DNA from: Rhizobiaceae bacterium MnEN-MB40S
GTDB taxonomy: Bacteria; Pseudomonadota; Alphaproteobacteria; Rhizobiales; Rhizobiaceae
Assembly: GCA_024343425.1 (NCBI GenBank)
Contig: BRLC01000025.1
Span: forward strand, 62,001-126,000
DNA length: 64,000 nt
Direction: 5' to 3'
Part shown: positions 17,033 to 27,495 of the stretch, piece after piece
How the letters are laid out: each line of letters opens with the position of its first letter
Numbering within the stretch: position 1 is the first letter of the stretch
Position numbers and translations under genes: made by a program
Notes under the pieces: model-generated
Told to the model about the DNA's origin: nothing
Databases searched by the model: none
The model's input: the letters and a program-made list of their open reading frames with translations, nothing else

Positions 17033-17319
17033 GCGGCCCAGGCGGCGCGGCGCGCGCGAACCCAGGCGATGATTTTCCTGCGATAGCGAAACGCGACGAT
17101 CGCCATGACGATCATCGAATCGACGATCAGCGCGCGCAACAGGAGCGGCGGAATGTCTGTGGGCGGAATGCCGAGTATATCGCCATAGATCTTGAAAACG
17201 AGGTCATGCACGTCCCGCGTCAACATGAACACGCCAAAATTCAGATCGTAATAGGATAATCCATACCAGGCCGAAATCAGCGACACTGGCACAAACCACA
17301 ATATAAGAAACCACTTCAT
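16990..17319 (-). CDS. DUF6105-type small membrane protein
   Basis: 109-residue protein starting [25 protein letters not shown], with two hydrophobic segments (the N-terminus and [19 protein letters not shown]) and a basic tail. The N-terminal wording matches DUF6105 proteins, which I know only from Hyphomicrobiales. The ATG at 17319 is used; a longer reading adds an unconvincing N-terminus. Function unknown. Its last 43 bases lie over the 3' end of ruvX on the opposite strand. Confidence 0.75.
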   Translation of the reverse strand: MKWFLILWFVPVSLISAWYGLSYYDLNFGVFMLTRDVHDLVFKIYGDILGIPPTDIPPLLLRALIVDSMIVMAIVAFRYRRKIIAWVRARRAAWAAQPREAEESLSSAP

Positions 17320-17517
17320 CGCAATCGCCGGTCCGCACCCTTCCCCAGTCTCGTCACAGGCAACCTCGGAATTTTCGGCGGCGAAAGCAATGTAAACCAT
17401 TTGTTAAGGTTAATATCCACATGGCCGCGCCGTGGATTTCAACTCTGCGAACGCGTCCGCTTGCCGCCGGTTCACCGAAGGTCTATCACCAAAACGTCTT
17501 CAAACTGACGGTCCGTA

Positions 17518-18453
17518 ATGGTCGCGATTTTCGAAAGCAGCCTGCCCATATTCCTGCTGATCGTCCTCGGCATCGTGCTGAAGCGCACGCCGCTGGTCGA
17601 TCGCGGCGTGTGGCATGGCCTTGAGGAAATCGGCTATTTCGTGCTGTTTCCCTGTCTGCTGTTCCTGACGCTCTATCGCGCCGACTTCAGCGGCATGGAG
17701 CTAACGAAGGTAGCCATCGGCGCGCTGTCTTGCATAACCGTGATGTTTGCACTGGCCTATGCGCTGTGGCCGGCGCTGCGGATCAGGGGCGTGTCGGCAG
17801 CAAAATATACGGCGATCTTCCAGACCACAACGCGGTGGAACAGCTTTGTGGCTCTCGCCATTTCAGACAAGCTGTTCGGCCAGGAAGGACTGGCGCTGAC
17901 AGCGCTGGTGATGGCGTTGATCATCCTGCCGATCAACTGCGTCAACGTTGCGACGCTTGTCTGGTTCAACGCGTCGAACCGCAATTTTGCGACATTTCTT
18001 CGCCGACTGATCACCAATCCGCTGATTATCGCGGCCCTTGCCGGGGTAACATTGCAATATATCGGGTTGCGCATTTACGAGCCGGTGGAAAAGTCCCTGG
18101 AAATGGTCTCCGCATCCGCGCTCGGCATGGGCCTGATCCTGGTCGGCGCGGCGCTGCGCATCCGCGACACGGTGCGGCCACGGCCAATGACGCTGATTGC
18201 GGTAGCGGCCAAGCTTCTTGTTTATCCGCTGGTGATGATCGCAACATGCCTTGCGGCCGGGTTGCGCGGCAACGAGCTGATTTTGCTGGCGCTGATAGGC
18301 AGCGTGCCGACGGCGATGAACGGCTATCTGCTCGCCAAGCAGATGGGCAGCGACGCCCGCCTTTACGCGACAATCGCAACGCTGCAGACTGTGGCGTCTT
18401 TTCTGACGATCCCGCTTGTTCTTTATATCGCGACCTATATCGCCTCAGGATAG
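17518..18453 (+). CDS. AEC-family transporter (auxin efflux carrier-like)
   Basis: Hydrophobic protein of 311 residues with about ten membrane helices in two bundles separated by a short charged loop. The N-terminus (IFESSLPIFLLIVLGIVLKR) and the second-half repeat, with conserved polar residues inside helices (TTRWNSFVALAI, NCVNVAT, PTAMNGYLLAKQMG), fit the AEC family of small-molecule exporters. Substrate unknown. It is convergent with the acyl-CoA dehydrogenase gene, overlapping it by 19 bases. Confidence 0.92.
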   Translation: MVAIFESSLPIFLLIVLGIVLKRTPLVDRGVWHGLEEIGYFVLFPCLLFLTLYRADFSGMELTKVAIGALSCITVMFALAYALWPALRIRGVSAAKYTAIFQTTTRWNSFVALAISDKLFGQEGLALTALVMALIILPINCVNVATLVWFNASNRNFATFLRRLITNPLIIAALAGVTLQYIGLRIYEPVEKSLEMVSASALGMGLILVGAALRIRDTVRPRPMTLIAVAAKLLVYPLVMIATCLAAGLRGNELILLALIGSVPTAMNGYLLAKQMGSDARLYATIATLQTVASFLTIPLVLYIATYIASG

Positions 18454-20087
18454 AGAAGCGACACGATCTGCGCGGAATCGAAACGCGAATCGAGCATGCC
18501 ATAGGTCGACCGCCATGCGCCGGCGAGCCGGGATTCGGCGAAGGCGTCGGCTATGCGGCCGGCGCCCATATTGTAGAGTTCGGCGGCGGCGGCCGACAGG
18601 GCCAGCTGCTCGACCAGCAGGCGCGCGGCGCCCTCGTCGCGCTGGACCAGAGCCGTCGCGGCCGTCAGCACATCGACCGTGCGCTTGGAAAATCCACCAA
18701 GATCCTTGGCGACCATGCCGACAACGGTTTCGAATTTCGACGGATCCTGACCGATGGCGCGCATCAGATCGAGCGCCATGACGTTTCCGGAGCCTTCCCA
18801 GATCGCGTTGATCGGCGCTTCGCGATAGTGGCGGGCCATTGGCCGCTCCTCCACATAGCCGCTGCCGCCGAGACACTCCATGGCCTCGTAGATCAGCGAC
18901 GGCGCCATCTTGCAGATCCAGTATTTGATGACCGGCGTCATGATGCGCACGTAGGCGGCCTCTTTCGGATCGGAGTCCGCCAGATCGAAGGCGCGGGCAA
19001 GGCGGATGGCGAGCGCCGTCGCCGCCGCGACATCCAGCGCCATGTCCGCGATCACCCGCGTCATCAGCGGCTGCTCAAGCAGGTGCTTGCCGAACACCTT
19101 GCGCTGTCGGCAATGATGCACGGCCTCGGCCACGGCCGCGCGCATGATGCCGGCGGAGGCCAGCGCGCAGTCAAGGCGGGTCAAGGTGACCATTTCGAGG
19201 ATGGTGCGCACGCCCCTGCCCGACTCGCCCAGAAGGAACCCGTAGGAATTGACGAACTCGACTTCACTTGAGGCGTTAGACCGGTTGCCGATCTTGTCTT
19301 TCAGGCGCTGGAAGCGCAATCCGTTGGGATTGCCGTCCTCCAGATAGCGCGGCACGAGGAAGCAACTCAGACCTTCCGTCGTCTGCGCGAGCATGAGAAA
19401 GGCGTCGCTCATCGGCGCCGACATGAACCACTTGTGGCCCGTCAGGCGATAAACCCCCTCGCCCGCGCGCTCGGCCGAACTGGTGTTGGCGCGCACATCG
19501 GTTCCGCCCTGCTTCTCGGTCATGCCCATGCCGATGGTCGCGCTCTTCTTGCTGACGACCGGCTTGTTGGCGGCGTCATAGCTGCGCGAGAGAACCTTGG
19601 GCGCCCACATCTTGTAGACGGCGGGCGTGGCGCTGATCGACGCCAGCGACGCGTTCGTCATGGTGATCGGGCAAAGATGGCCGCATTCCAGACCGGCGGT
19701 CAGGAAGAAGCGGACAGCGCGGGCGCGATGGGCGATTCCCTTTTCCTCCGGGCGGTTTTCCCAGACAGAGGAATGCAGCCCGATGCTGAAAGACCGGCGC
19801 ATCAGCGCATGGTAGGCCGGGTGGAATTCCACGATGTCGACCCGGTTGCCGCGCGCGTCATAGGGCTTCAGCTCAGGCGTCGACTGATTGGCGATGCGCG
19901 CCAGCTCCTGCGCCTCCGGCGTGGTTGCGAATCGTCCGATCTGCGAGAACTCGTCGCGAAACGCCTTCGGCATGTCCGCCGCGATCTCGCACAGCATCGG
20001 ATCGGCCGTGTAGGCGTTGATCCCGCTATAGAGCGACGGCTGATTCGTCACTTCATGGGTGGAGCCAAATGGCATGGATTTCGTCAT
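18435..20087 (-). CDS. Acyl-CoA dehydrogenase, AidB-like
   Basis: FAD-dependent acyl-CoA dehydrogenase fold with the long AidB-type layout (about 550 residues). Indicators are the N-terminal domain ([18 protein letters not shown]), the FAD-domain strand [48 protein letters not shown]-type helix and WEGSGNV with the catalytic-type Glu, then a C-terminal extension. AidB in E. coli is part of the adaptive response to alkylation, but no ada or alkA gene is nearby, so a lipid or branched-chain role is possible. The ATG at 20087 is chosen over an upstream one to match the family start. It is divergent from pyrB. Confidence 0.9.
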   Translation of the reverse strand: MTKSMPFGSTHEVTNQPSLYSGINAYTADPMLCEIAADMPKAFRDEFSQIGRFATTPEAQELARIANQSTPELKPYDARGNRVDIVEFHPAYHALMRRSFSIGLHSSVWENRPEEKGIAHRARAVRFFLTAGLECGHLCPITMTNASLASISATPAVYKMWAPKVLSRSYDAANKPVVSKKSATIGMGMTEKQGGTDVRANTSSAERAGEGVYRLTGHKWFMSAPMSDAFLMLAQTTEGLSCFLVPRYLEDGNPNGLRFQRLKDKIGNRSNASSEVEFVNSYGFLLGESGRGVRTILEMVTLTRLDCALASAGIMRAAVAEAVHHCRQRKVFGKHLLEQPLMTRVIADMALDVAAATALAIRLARAFDLADSDPKEAAYVRIMTPVIKYWICKMAPSLIYEAMECLGGSGYVEERPMARHYREAPINAIWEGSGNVMALDLMRAIGQDPSKFETVVGMVAKDLGGFSKRTVDVLTAATALVQRDEGAARLLVEQLALSAAAAELYNMGAGRIADAFAESRLAGAWRSTYGMLDSRFDSAQIVSLLYPEAI

Positions 20088-20238
20088 ATCGGGCTTATAC
20101 CTGTTGTCGCGGCGCACGAGCAAGCGCGCGTTCGAGAAATGCATGGGGATGACCGGCGCATACCGGGCGCCCGTTCTTGCCCGGCGGTTTCATCGCGCCT
20201 ATAGAGACGCCAATTGTCAAAATTCGCGGGTTTTGTCC

Positions 20239-21177
20239 ATGGCTTTCTCCCATCGCCATCTGCTTGGCATCAACGGGTTGACCGAGATGGACATTCATTT
20301 CCTTCTCGACCGGTCCGACGAAGCGGTCCAACTGAGCAGACAGCGGGAGAAAAAGACCTCCACGCTGCGCGGGCTCACCCAGATCAATCTTTTCTTCGAG
20401 GCCTCGACGCGAACCCAGGCTTCGTTCGAACTCGCCGGCAAACGGCTGGGCGCCGATGTGATGAACATGTCCGTCGGCAACTCCTCCGTAAAGAAAGGCG
20501 AAACGCTGATCGACACCGCGATGACGCTGAACGCCATGCATCCGGATATCCTGATCGTGCGACACGGCTCTGCGGGCGCCGCCGCCCTGCTTGCCCAGAA
20601 GGTGGGCTGCTCCGTCGTCAACGCCGGCGACGGCGCGCACGAGCATCCAACGCAGGCGCTGCTGGATGCGCTCACCATTCGCCGCGCCAAGGGCCGGATC
20701 GCAGGACTGACGGTGGCGATCTGCGGCGACGTGCTGCACAGCCGCGTGGCGCGCTCGAACATCATTCTCCTGAACGCGCTCGGGGCGCGGGTGCGCGCCG
20801 TTGCGCCTTCCACCCTGCTGCCTGCGGGCGCCGAACGCATGGGCGTGGAAGTGTTCCACACCATGGAGGAAGGCTTGAAGGACGCCGACGTGGTGATGAT
20901 GCTGCGCCTGCAGCGCGAGCGCATGGCGGGGCTTTTCGTGCCCTCCGTGCGGGAATATTTCCACTATTTCGGCCTCGACGCGCGCAAGCTGGCCCTTGCC
21001 CGGGACGACGCGCTCGTCATGCACCCGGGCCCCATGAACCGCGGCGTGGAGATCGCCTCCGAAATCGCCGACGGTCCGCAAAGCGTCATCGACACGCAGG
21101 TCGAAATGGGCGTGGCGGTGCGCATGGCGGTGATGGAGACCCTGATGCAATACACAGACAGGGAGGCGCATTCGTGA
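20239..21177 (+). CDS. pyrB: Aspartate carbamoyltransferase catalytic subunit
   Basis: Catalyses the committed step of pyrimidine synthesis, carbamoyl phosphate plus aspartate to carbamoyl aspartate. [13 protein letters not shown] is the carbamoyl-phosphate site, followed by SVKKGETL and [11 protein letters not shown]. The 312-residue length is typical when ATG 20239 is used ([14 protein letters not shown]). The next gene, pyrC, begins four bases before this one ends (GTGA), so they are co-translated. No pyrI regulatory subunit is present; in such bacteria PyrB usually assembles with a PyrC-like partner. Confidence 0.97.
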   Translation: MAFSHRHLLGINGLTEMDIHFLLDRSDEAVQLSRQREKKTSTLRGLTQINLFFEASTRTQASFELAGKRLGADVMNMSVGNSSVKKGETLIDTAMTLNAMHPDILIVRHGSAGAAALLAQKVGCSVVNAGDGAHEHPTQALLDALTIRRAKGRIAGLTVAICGDVLHSRVARSNIILLNALGARVRAVAPSTLLPAGAERMGVEVFHTMEEGLKDADVVMMLRLQRERMAGLFVPSVREYFHYFGLDARKLALARDDALVMHPGPMNRGVEIASEIADGPQSVIDTQVEMGVAVRMAVMETLMQYTDREAHS

Positions 21178-22451
21178 GCCGCACCGCACTCGTCAACGGG
21201 CGCATCGTCGACCCTTCGCAGGATATGGACGCAATCGGCGCCGTCCTGATCGAGAACGACCGGATCGCCGCCATCGGACCGGGGATCGCCGTCCCCGATG
21301 ACGCCGAAACGGTCGACTGTACGGCGCGCGCGATCACGCCCGGCCTGGTGGACGCGCGGGTGTTCGTCGGCGAGCCGGGCGCCGAACATCGCGAAACGAT
21401 CGCGTCGGCAAGCGCTGCGGCCGCGGCCGGCGGCGTGACTTCTCTCATCATGATGCCGGACACCAGCCCGGTGATTGACGACGTGGCGCTGGTGGAGTTC
21501 GTTCTGCGCACGGCGCGGGAACAGTCGATGGTGCGCATCTATCCGTCCGCCGCGCTGACGAAGGGACTGGACGGAAAGGAGCTGACCGAATTCGGTCTCC
21601 TGAAGAAGGCCGGCGCCGTGGTGCTGACCAATGGCAGACGCATGGTGTCGAACGCGCTCGTCATGCGCCGGGCGATGACATACGCCAGGGATTTCGATCT
21701 CGTGGTGGCGCTGGAGACCCAGGACGAGGATCTGGCGGCCGACGGCGTGATGAACGAGGGGCTGTTTGCGAGCTGGCTCGGCCTGCCCGGCATTCCGCGC
21801 GAGGCCGAGATCATCACGCTGGAGCGCGACCTGAGAATCGCCGGTCTTACCGGCGCGCGCTACCACGCCGCCAAGATCTCGACGCCGGATTCCATCGAGG
21901 CGATCCGCCAGGCCAGGCGCCGCGGCGCAAAGATCACCTGCGGGGTTTCGATCAACCATCTTTCGCTGAACGAAAACGACATCGGCGAATACCGCACATT
22001 CTTCAAACTCTCCCCCCCTTTGCGCGACGAGGACGACCGGCGCGCGATGGTGCAGGCGCTGGCAGACGGCGATATCGACATTATCGTTTCTTCCCACGAC
22101 CCGCAGGACGTCGACACCAAGCGCCTGCCCTTCTCGGACGCGGCGGAGGGCGCGGCGGGACTCGAAACACTGCTGCCGGCGGCGCTTCGGCTTCATCACA
22201 ATGGCGACGTGCCGCTGACGCGGCTGATCGATGCGCTGTCGACCCGGCCGGCGCAGATCTTCGGTCTGCCGGGCGGCTCGCTGGAGCCCGGCCGGAAGGC
22301 GGATATCGCGGTGATCGACCTGGACGCGCCCTGGGTGCTGGCGAAGGACGATTTGCGCTCCCGCTCGAAGAACACGCCGTTCGAGGACGCGCGCTTTCAG
22401 GGGCGCGTCACGGCGACGATGGTTTCGGGAAAGTTTGTGTTCCGGGGGTGA
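21174..22451 (+). CDS. pyrC: Dihydroorotase-like protein lacking the HxH metal site
   Basis: Amidohydrolase-fold protein of 425 residues with the dihydroorotase layout. It starts at GTG 21174, overlapping the pyrB stop, with GGGAGG upstream. The usual N-terminal DxHVHxRxPG is altered to [10 protein letters not shown]: Arg62 and Phe64 stand where the two metal-binding histidines should be, and Gly66 replaces the substrate Arg. A late SSHDPQ stands where active enzymes have a DHAPH-type motif. This looks like the non-catalytic PyrC-like partner that stabilises PyrB (as described for Pseudomonas); a catalytic dihydroorotase would then lie elsewhere. The end of this gene is where the accessory block begins. 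Confidence 0.9.
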   Translation: MSRTALVNGRIVDPSQDMDAIGAVLIENDRIAAIGPGIAVPDDAETVDCTARAITPGLVDARVFVGEPGAEHRETIASASAAAAAGGVTSLIMMPDTSPVIDDVALVEFVLRTAREQSMVRIYPSAALTKGLDGKELTEFGLLKKAGAVVLTNGRRMVSNALVMRRAMTYARDFDLVVALETQDEDLAADGVMNEGLFASWLGLPGIPREAEIITLERDLRIAGLTGARYHAAKISTPDSIEAIRQARRRGAKITCGVSINHLSLNENDIGEYRTFFKLSPPLRDEDDRRAMVQALADGDIDIIVSSHDPQDVDTKRLPFSDAAEGAAGLETLLPAALRLHHNGDVPLTRLIDALSTRPAQIFGLPGGSLEPGRKADIAVIDLDAPWVLAKDDLRSRSKNTPFEDARFQGRVTATMVSGKFVFRG

Positions 22452-22730
22452 TTACCTCCCCCGCGCCGGCACGGCGCGCGTTCTGCGCCTGCGCTGACTT
22501 TTGACGGGAGACGACACAGTGCCTGACACCGCCGTTATGGACACGACGACAGCCTGACGAAGCTGTTTCAGGAGCGCCAAGGCCTGCCGACCCTGCGGGG
22601 CAGTTTGGCGGCCTTGCCGCCCATCCGGCCGGCTGATCGCAGGCTTGAACGATCTTTTCTTGCAGAAAGGCGCGTAAGGCAGGAAGAGATGAAGTCGGCG
22701 AGGCGCTGAAAGTCGCGCCTCGCCGCCGTT
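22452..22730. other. Spacer after pyrC, left edge of the accessory block
   Basis: No gene is supported. A GTG-led stretch near 22519 runs only a few codons. The right part holds a strong inverted repeat described separately. In the related genomes I recall, plsY would follow at about this place. Confidence 0.5.
22697..22724 (-). terminator. Hairpin downstream of the chloroperoxidase-like gene
   Basis: GGCGAGGCG and CGCCTCGCC form a 9-bp perfect stem around a 10-base loop, directly after the stop codon at 22731 on the minus strand. There is only a weak T-rich tail, so termination efficiency is uncertain. Confidence 0.5.
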
Positions 22731-23567
22731 TCAGTTTTCGATGAACTCCAGAAGGTCGGCGTTCAGTACGTCGGCGTTCACGGTGAGCATTCCGTGCGAG
22801 AAACCGGGATAGGTTTTCAGCGTTCCGTTTTGCAACAGCTTTACGGACTTCATGGCCGAGGCGGCGATCGGAACAATCTGATCGTCCTCGCCGTGCAACA
22901 CCAGCGTCGGAACGGTGATCGCCTTGAGATCCTCCGTCTGGTCGGTTTCGGAGAAGGCGGCAATCCCGTCATAGTGCGCCTTGGCGCCGCCCATCATGCC
23001 TTGCCGCCACCAGTTCTGGATCACTCCTTCATGAACCGTCGCTCCGTCACGGTTGAAACCGTAGAACGGACCGGCCGGAACGTCGCGGAAAAACTGCGCG
23101 CGGTTGTCGGCGAGCGCCTTTCGAAAGCCGTCGAAGACCTCCAGCGGCGTGCCTTCGGGATTGTCATCCGTCTCGAGCATCAGCGGGGGAACGGCGGCCA
23201 CCAGAATGGCCCTGGACACGCGGCCGGCGGGTTCGCCGAACTTGGCTACATAGCGCGCCACCTCCCCGCCGCCGGTGGAATGGCCGATATGGACCGCATT
23301 TTTCAGATCCAGCGCCTCGGCGACGGCGAAGGCGTCAGCGGCGTAGTGGTCCATGTCGTGTCCGTCAGCGACCTGATCCGAACGTCCGTGGCCGCGCCGA
23401 TCATGCGCGACGACCCGGTAGCCCTTCGACAGGAAGAACAGCATCTGAGCGTCCCAGTCATCGGCGCTGAGCGGCCAGCCATGGTGGAAGACAATTGGTT
23501 GGGCGTCCTTCGGACCCCAGTCCTTGTAGTAGATCTGCACGCCATCTTTGGTTGTAACATAACCCAT
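22731..23567 (-). CDS. Alpha/beta hydrolase, cofactor-free chloroperoxidase-like
   Basis: The 278-residue protein has the hallmarks of the haloperoxidase/esterase branch of alpha/beta hydrolases: oxyanion strand IVFHHGWPLSADDWD, ANDHDRRGHGRS-type cap strand (VVAHDRRGHGRSDQ), nucleophile elbow IGHSTGGGE (Ser97), acid strand LVLHGEDDQIVP and His in YPGFSHGML. No signal peptide. It is divergent from a LysR-type regulator gene 171 bp away, its likely controller. True activity could be perhydrolase, esterase or halogenation; sequence cannot decide. Confidence 0.92.
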   Translation of the reverse strand: MGYVTTKDGVQIYYKDWGPKDAQPIVFHHGWPLSADDWDAQMLFFLSKGYRVVAHDRRGHGRSDQVADGHDMDHYAADAFAVAEALDLKNAVHIGHSTGGGEVARYVAKFGEPAGRVSRAILVAAVPPLMLETDDNPEGTPLEVFDGFRKALADNRAQFFRDVPAGPFYGFNRDGATVHEGVIQNWWRQGMMGGAKAHYDGIAAFSETDQTEDLKAITVPTLVLHGEDDQIVPIAASAMKSVKLLQNGTLKTYPGFSHGMLTVNADVLNADLLEFIEN

Positions 23568-23738
23568 GTCGTTGACTCCTTTCGGACTATCGCGAAAGCA
23601 ATTCCCGCGGGAAGCGCCATCGTCAGAGGGAGGTAAAACCCGGACGAAGGCGGGTTTGAAATTAGGATATGTGGTTCCGACGCCGGATGCGCTAGTCTTC
23701 GAAATCGCTATTCTCTGTCGCGCAATCAGGAACGCCCA
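23568..23738. promoter_or_regulatory. Divergent promoter between hydrolase and LysR genes
   Basis: 171-bp intergenic region serving both divergent genes. This is the classic site of LysR binding and autoregulation, but I cannot point to an unambiguous T-N11-A box. Confidence 0.4.
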
Positions 23739-24632
23739 ATGGACATCGAAGAACTGGAAACATTCGTGACGGTCGCCGATACGGGCGGCGTTACCGCGGC
23801 CGCGCGCCGGCTCGGCGTTTCGAAGTCGATCGTCAGCCGGCGGCTTTTCCGGCTTGAAGCAGAACTTGGCGTCCAGCTAATTGCGCGCACGACCCGCGGC
23901 GCGGCGCTCACGGAAGCTGGCGCCACATTCCGGGACCATGCGGTGCGAGCGAGCGCAGAAATCGACACAGCCAGGGAAACGATCCTGCCCGCAGGCGAGC
24001 TGCGGGGCCGGCTGAGGATCACCGCGCCGCTGACCTTTGGTCCGACGCACTTTGCGCCCGTTCTCGCGGAAATGGCGAAGCGTCACCCTCAACTGCATAT
24101 CCATACCTCCTACAGCGACCGCTATGTCGATCTCATCGCGGAAGGGTTCGATTGCGCGATCCGGGTCGGCTATCTTCAGGACTCCAATCTGATGGCGAAA
24201 CGCGTCGGACCGATTCACGGCAAATTCGTCGCGAGCCCGGATTACATTCGCAAGCATGGCGCTCCCGAGACGCCGGAAGAACTCGTTACCCACCAAGCCG
24301 TCATGCAAGGCACGGAAAGCTGGCGGATGATGGACGGCGACAAGATCGTCGCCGTTCAGCCGCAAGGGCGCTTCAAGGCCGACAACGCGATTGCGCTCGC
24401 GGCGGCGGCAGTGGCCGGCCTCGGCATCGGCTGGCTGCCGGATTGCATCACCCACGACCATATCGTGGCCGGGGCGCTGGTTCCCGTCATGACGCGTTAC
24501 CCGCCACCTCCGGGCGGCGCCTATGTCATTCGTCCACCGGGTCGCCATCCCGCTCGCAAGATTCGGGTGCTCACCGATTTGCTGATCGAGAACTTCGAAC
24601 AGAACCCGAAACTTTGGGGCATCAGGCAGTGA
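23739..24632 (+). CDS. LysR-family transcriptional regulator
   Basis: 297 residues. The N-terminal winged helix-turn-helix is clear (TAAARRLGVSKSIVSRRLFRLEAELGVQL, about residues 18-46), followed by a periplasmic-binding-protein-like effector domain (LRGRLRITAPLTFG onward, ending with the LPDC and RKIRVLTDLL segments). Most likely it controls the divergent chloroperoxidase-like hydrolase gene. Effector unknown. Confidence 0.95.
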   Translation: MDIEELETFVTVADTGGVTAAARRLGVSKSIVSRRLFRLEAELGVQLIARTTRGAALTEAGATFRDHAVRASAEIDTARETILPAGELRGRLRITAPLTFGPTHFAPVLAEMAKRHPQLHIHTSYSDRYVDLIAEGFDCAIRVGYLQDSNLMAKRVGPIHGKFVASPDYIRKHGAPETPEELVTHQAVMQGTESWRMMDGDKIVAVQPQGRFKADNAIALAAAAVAGLGIGWLPDCITHDHIVAGALVPVMTRYPPPPGGAYVIRPPGRHPARKIRVLTDLLIENFEQNPKLWGIRQ

Positions 24633-24786
24633 GATATTGCCTCTGCGTTCCATTTTGAGCGACACGGTTATACGTTTTATGCGGCTAGCGTTCCGGTGCC
24701 CGGGCGCGTAGACAACATCCTGTGACCACGTTCAACGGAACCGATCAGGGCGCGATCGCCCGCAAGCACATGAAAGGACCACAGGC

Positions 24787-25722
24787 ATGAGCTGGAACCC
24801 GACGCTCGAACCCGGCTGTCCCGATACGGTGGACGCGGACGCGATCGAAACCCTTATCATTCCGCGCGCCCGCGACATTGGCGGTTTCGAGGTCAGGCGC
24901 GCTCTGCCGGCGCCGAAGCGGCAGATGGTCGGACCTTTCATCTTCTTCGACCAGGCGGGACCGGCCGAACTGCTGACCGGACAGGGCGTCGACGTTCGAC
25001 CGCACCCGCATATCGGCCTCGGCACCGTGACTTACCTGTTTCAGGGCGACTTCCACCACCGCGACAGCACTGGCGCCGACCAGATCATCCGTCCCGGCGC
25101 ATTGAACTGGATGGTCGCCGGGCGCGGCGTCACGCATTCGGAACGCACGAGCGCCGAGGCACGAACCGGCCCGAACAGCCTGTTCGGCATCCAGACCTGG
25201 CTCGCCCTGCCCGACAGCCACGAGGACATGGCGCCGCTGTTCGAGCATCACGGCAAGGACAGCCTGCCCGTGATCGAGGACGAGGGCGTGTCCGTCCGTC
25301 TCATTCTCGGAAACGCCTATGGCGAGACCGCCCCGGCCAGGATGTATTCCGAGACGTTCTACGCGGACGTCAAGCTCGACGCGGGAAGCCTTTTACCATT
25401 ACCGGACGATCACGAGGACCGCGGAATATACATCGTCGACGGCGCGATCTCGATCGCCGGCCATGACTATGAAGCCGGCCAGATGATGGTGTTCCGCCCG
25501 GGCGACCGGATCACGGTCGCCGCCGGCGACAAAGGCGCGCGACTGATGATCCTGGGCGGCGCGACGATGTCGGGTCCGCGCTACATATGGTGGAATTTCG
25601 TCGCCTCCTCGAAGGAGCGCATCGAAGCCGCCAAGGCCGAATGGCGCGCCGAGAACTGGGGCGCGGGACGTTTCGATCTGCCGGCGGGCGACCGCGACGA
25701 ACACACGCCGCTTCCGGGGTGA
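24787..25722 (+). CDS. Pirin-family protein
   Basis: Cupin-fold protein of 311 residues. The pirin metal-site residues appear in VRPHPHIGLGTV (two His), FHHRDS and RGVTHSERT (His and nearby Glu), with the second cupin barrel after residue 180. Bacterial pirins are quercetinase-like or act as redox sensors; the role here is unknown. ATG 24787 has AAAGGA upstream. It lies 154 bp after the LysR gene on the same strand. Confidence 0.94.
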   Translation: MSWNPTLEPGCPDTVDADAIETLIIPRARDIGGFEVRRALPAPKRQMVGPFIFFDQAGPAELLTGQGVDVRPHPHIGLGTVTYLFQGDFHHRDSTGADQIIRPGALNWMVAGRGVTHSERTSAEARTGPNSLFGIQTWLALPDSHEDMAPLFEHHGKDSLPVIEDEGVSVRLILGNAYGETAPARMYSETFYADVKLDAGSLLPLPDDHEDRGIYIVDGAISIAGHDYEAGQMMVFRPGDRITVAAGDKGARLMILGGATMSGPRYIWWNFVASSKERIEAAKAEWRAENWGAGRFDLPAGDRDEHTPLPG

Positions 25723-25816
25723 CGGCGCGGCGGCGCTATCCCGCCGTGTCCCCGGACTTCGCTTCTTCCGAGTGACTTTCTACAACACACATGCCTGCCG
25801 AACGGGAAACTATGAC

Positions 25817-27064
25817 ATGAGCGACACCTGGCCTTCCCTCGACTACCTCAGCTGGCGCGAGACGTGTTCCGCCCTGCATCTCTATCTTCAAATTGTCGGC
25901 AAGTACCGGCTGGCGCACAGCCCGTGGCTCAATCACTCCTGGCACGCGACGTTCTATGTCACGCCGCGCGGGATGACGACCTCGCCGATTCCGGATGGCC
26001 CGGGCATCGAGGTTCAGTTCGATTTCCAAGAACACCTGGTTGTGGGCGTGTGCGGCAACGGACGCACGGCTTCGTTTGCGCTCGAGCCGATGACGGTCGC
26101 TGAATTCCACGCCCGTTTCGTCCGGCTGGTTTCCGATCTCGGCGGCGCGCCGACTTTCAACGGCAGTCCCAACGAAGTGCCGAACCCTGTCCCCTTTGTC
26201 GAGGATCACCGCGACCGGCCCTATGACCGCGACGCTGTCCAGCGTTTTCACAAGGCGCTCGTCGCAATCGACAGGGTCTTCAGCCGTTTCCGCTCATCCT
26301 TCCTGGGAAAGTCCAGCCCTGTTCACCTGTTCTGGGGCAGTTTCGACCTGGCTGTCACCCGGTTTTCGGGTCACCGCGCGCCGCTGCATCCAGGCGGCGT
26401 TCCCGCCCTGCCCGACGACGTGGCGCAGGAAGCCTATGACCGCGAGGTTTCCTCGGCCGGATTCTGGCCAGGCGGCGGCGTCGACTATCCGGCTTTCTAC
26501 GCCTACGCCTACCCGGAACCGAACGGGTTCCGCAGCGCCTCTGTGCGACCGGACGCCGCGTTCTGGAGCGAAGGGCTGTCCGAGTTCCTCCTTCCTTACG
26601 ACGCTGTGCAGGCAGCCGATGATCCGGATGCGGCCTTGATGGCGTTTCTTGTCTCGACATACGAGGCGGCCGCCGATCTGGCCGGATGGGACCGCGAACT
26701 GCTGGAATGCGCGCCGGGCGAGCCGCGCAAGGCGCGGCGACCGGACGCCAGGCTGCAAACGGCTACGCCTGCATTGGCCGACACCGAGGTCGAGCGAGAG
26801 GACGGCCCGTCCAAGGGGCGTTACAGGATTGTTGTCGATGGCCACGAGGCCGAGATGACCTACAGCCGGGCCGGCGACGCTCTGATCATTATCGACCATA
26901 CGGAGGTTCCCGCCGCCCTGCGCGGCCGCAAAGTCGGCGAGAAACTGGTGCAGCGCGCCGTCGAGGACGCCCGACGCGACGGCGTCTCGATCATTCCGTT
27001 GTGTCCGTTTGCGAAGGCGCAGATCGACCGCCGTCCCGAATGGCAGGATGTGCTGCGTCGATGA
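25817..27064 (+). CDS. DUF5996 protein fused to a C-terminal GNAT (NATD1-type) domain
   Basis: Residues about 1-310 match DUF5996: WPSLDYLSWRETCSALHLY, HSWHATFYVTPRGMTT, SSPVHLFWGSFDLAVTRFSG and GGGVDYPAFYAYAYPEP. After a short Ala/Arg-rich linker, residues about 330-415 form a small GNAT acetyltransferase of the YjdJ/NATD1 type (VVDGHEAEMTYSR, TEVPAALRGRKVGEKLV, SIIPLCPFAKAQI), whose RGRKVGEKL segment is the acetyl-CoA loop. Start at ATG 25817. The fusion suggests that the two activities act on one substrate. Function unknown. Confidence 0.82.
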   Translation: MSDTWPSLDYLSWRETCSALHLYLQIVGKYRLAHSPWLNHSWHATFYVTPRGMTTSPIPDGPGIEVQFDFQEHLVVGVCGNGRTASFALEPMTVAEFHARFVRLVSDLGGAPTFNGSPNEVPNPVPFVEDHRDRPYDRDAVQRFHKALVAIDRVFSRFRSSFLGKSSPVHLFWGSFDLAVTRFSGHRAPLHPGGVPALPDDVAQEAYDREVSSAGFWPGGGVDYPAFYAYAYPEPNGFRSASVRPDAAFWSEGLSEFLLPYDAVQAADDPDAALMAFLVSTYEAAADLAGWDRELLECAPGEPRKARRPDARLQTATPALADTEVEREDGPSKGRYRIVVDGHEAEMTYSRAGDALIIIDHTEVPAALRGRKVGEKLVQRAVEDARRDGVSIIPLCPFAKAQIDRRPEWQDVLRR

Positions 27065-27088
27065 CACAAAGACCGGGCTGCGGCGGCT

Positions 27089-27182
27089 CTACTCCGGCAG
27101 GATGCCGCCGCCGTCCGTCTTCTTAATGCGTTTCGCGCTGAGTGCGCGCGCAAGCTCGATGAACGCCTTGAAGGCGGCGCAG
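27089..27182 (-). pseudogene. 3' remnant of a LysR-family regulator gene
   Basis: Read leftwards it encodes [18 protein letters not shown] and a short tail to a stop at 27091-27089. These residues match the C-terminus of the intact LysR protein at 35393-36337 ([18 protein letters not shown]), and the DNA at 27126-27179 aligns without gaps to 35439-35492. Homology ends abruptly at about 27180, so only the last 30 codons remain. Confidence 0.75.
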
Positions 27183-27495
27183 TGTGGATTGCCCGTGAGC
27201 GTGAGTTGCCTGGACTTCGAGAATCTTCCACTGGCCGTCCAAGTCGCCTGTGCGGGATGAATGGCTGAAATGGGGTCGGGAGGGAACTGTCTGGTTACGG
27301 CTGAAGATCGGGCTATACGGACATTCGCACTCGCCGGACGCTTTGGCGCTTTCGGCCCTCTCCGGACGTTCGCTGGGTTGGCTATTGCTGCGGTGCAGCT
27401 TCCCCGAACCGGTCATCCATTACATCGTGCAGCATGATCTGGCACGCTAAGGTCGGGAGCGAGGACAGAGTCGCCGTCCAAGCATTTTGTCCGTG

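Noticed and set aside
17385-17420. Possible CtrA site (TTAA-rich) upstream of the DUF6105 and AEC genes
   Set aside because: TTAAGGTTAA lacks the N7 spacing of the consensus, so chance in an AT-rich patch is more likely.
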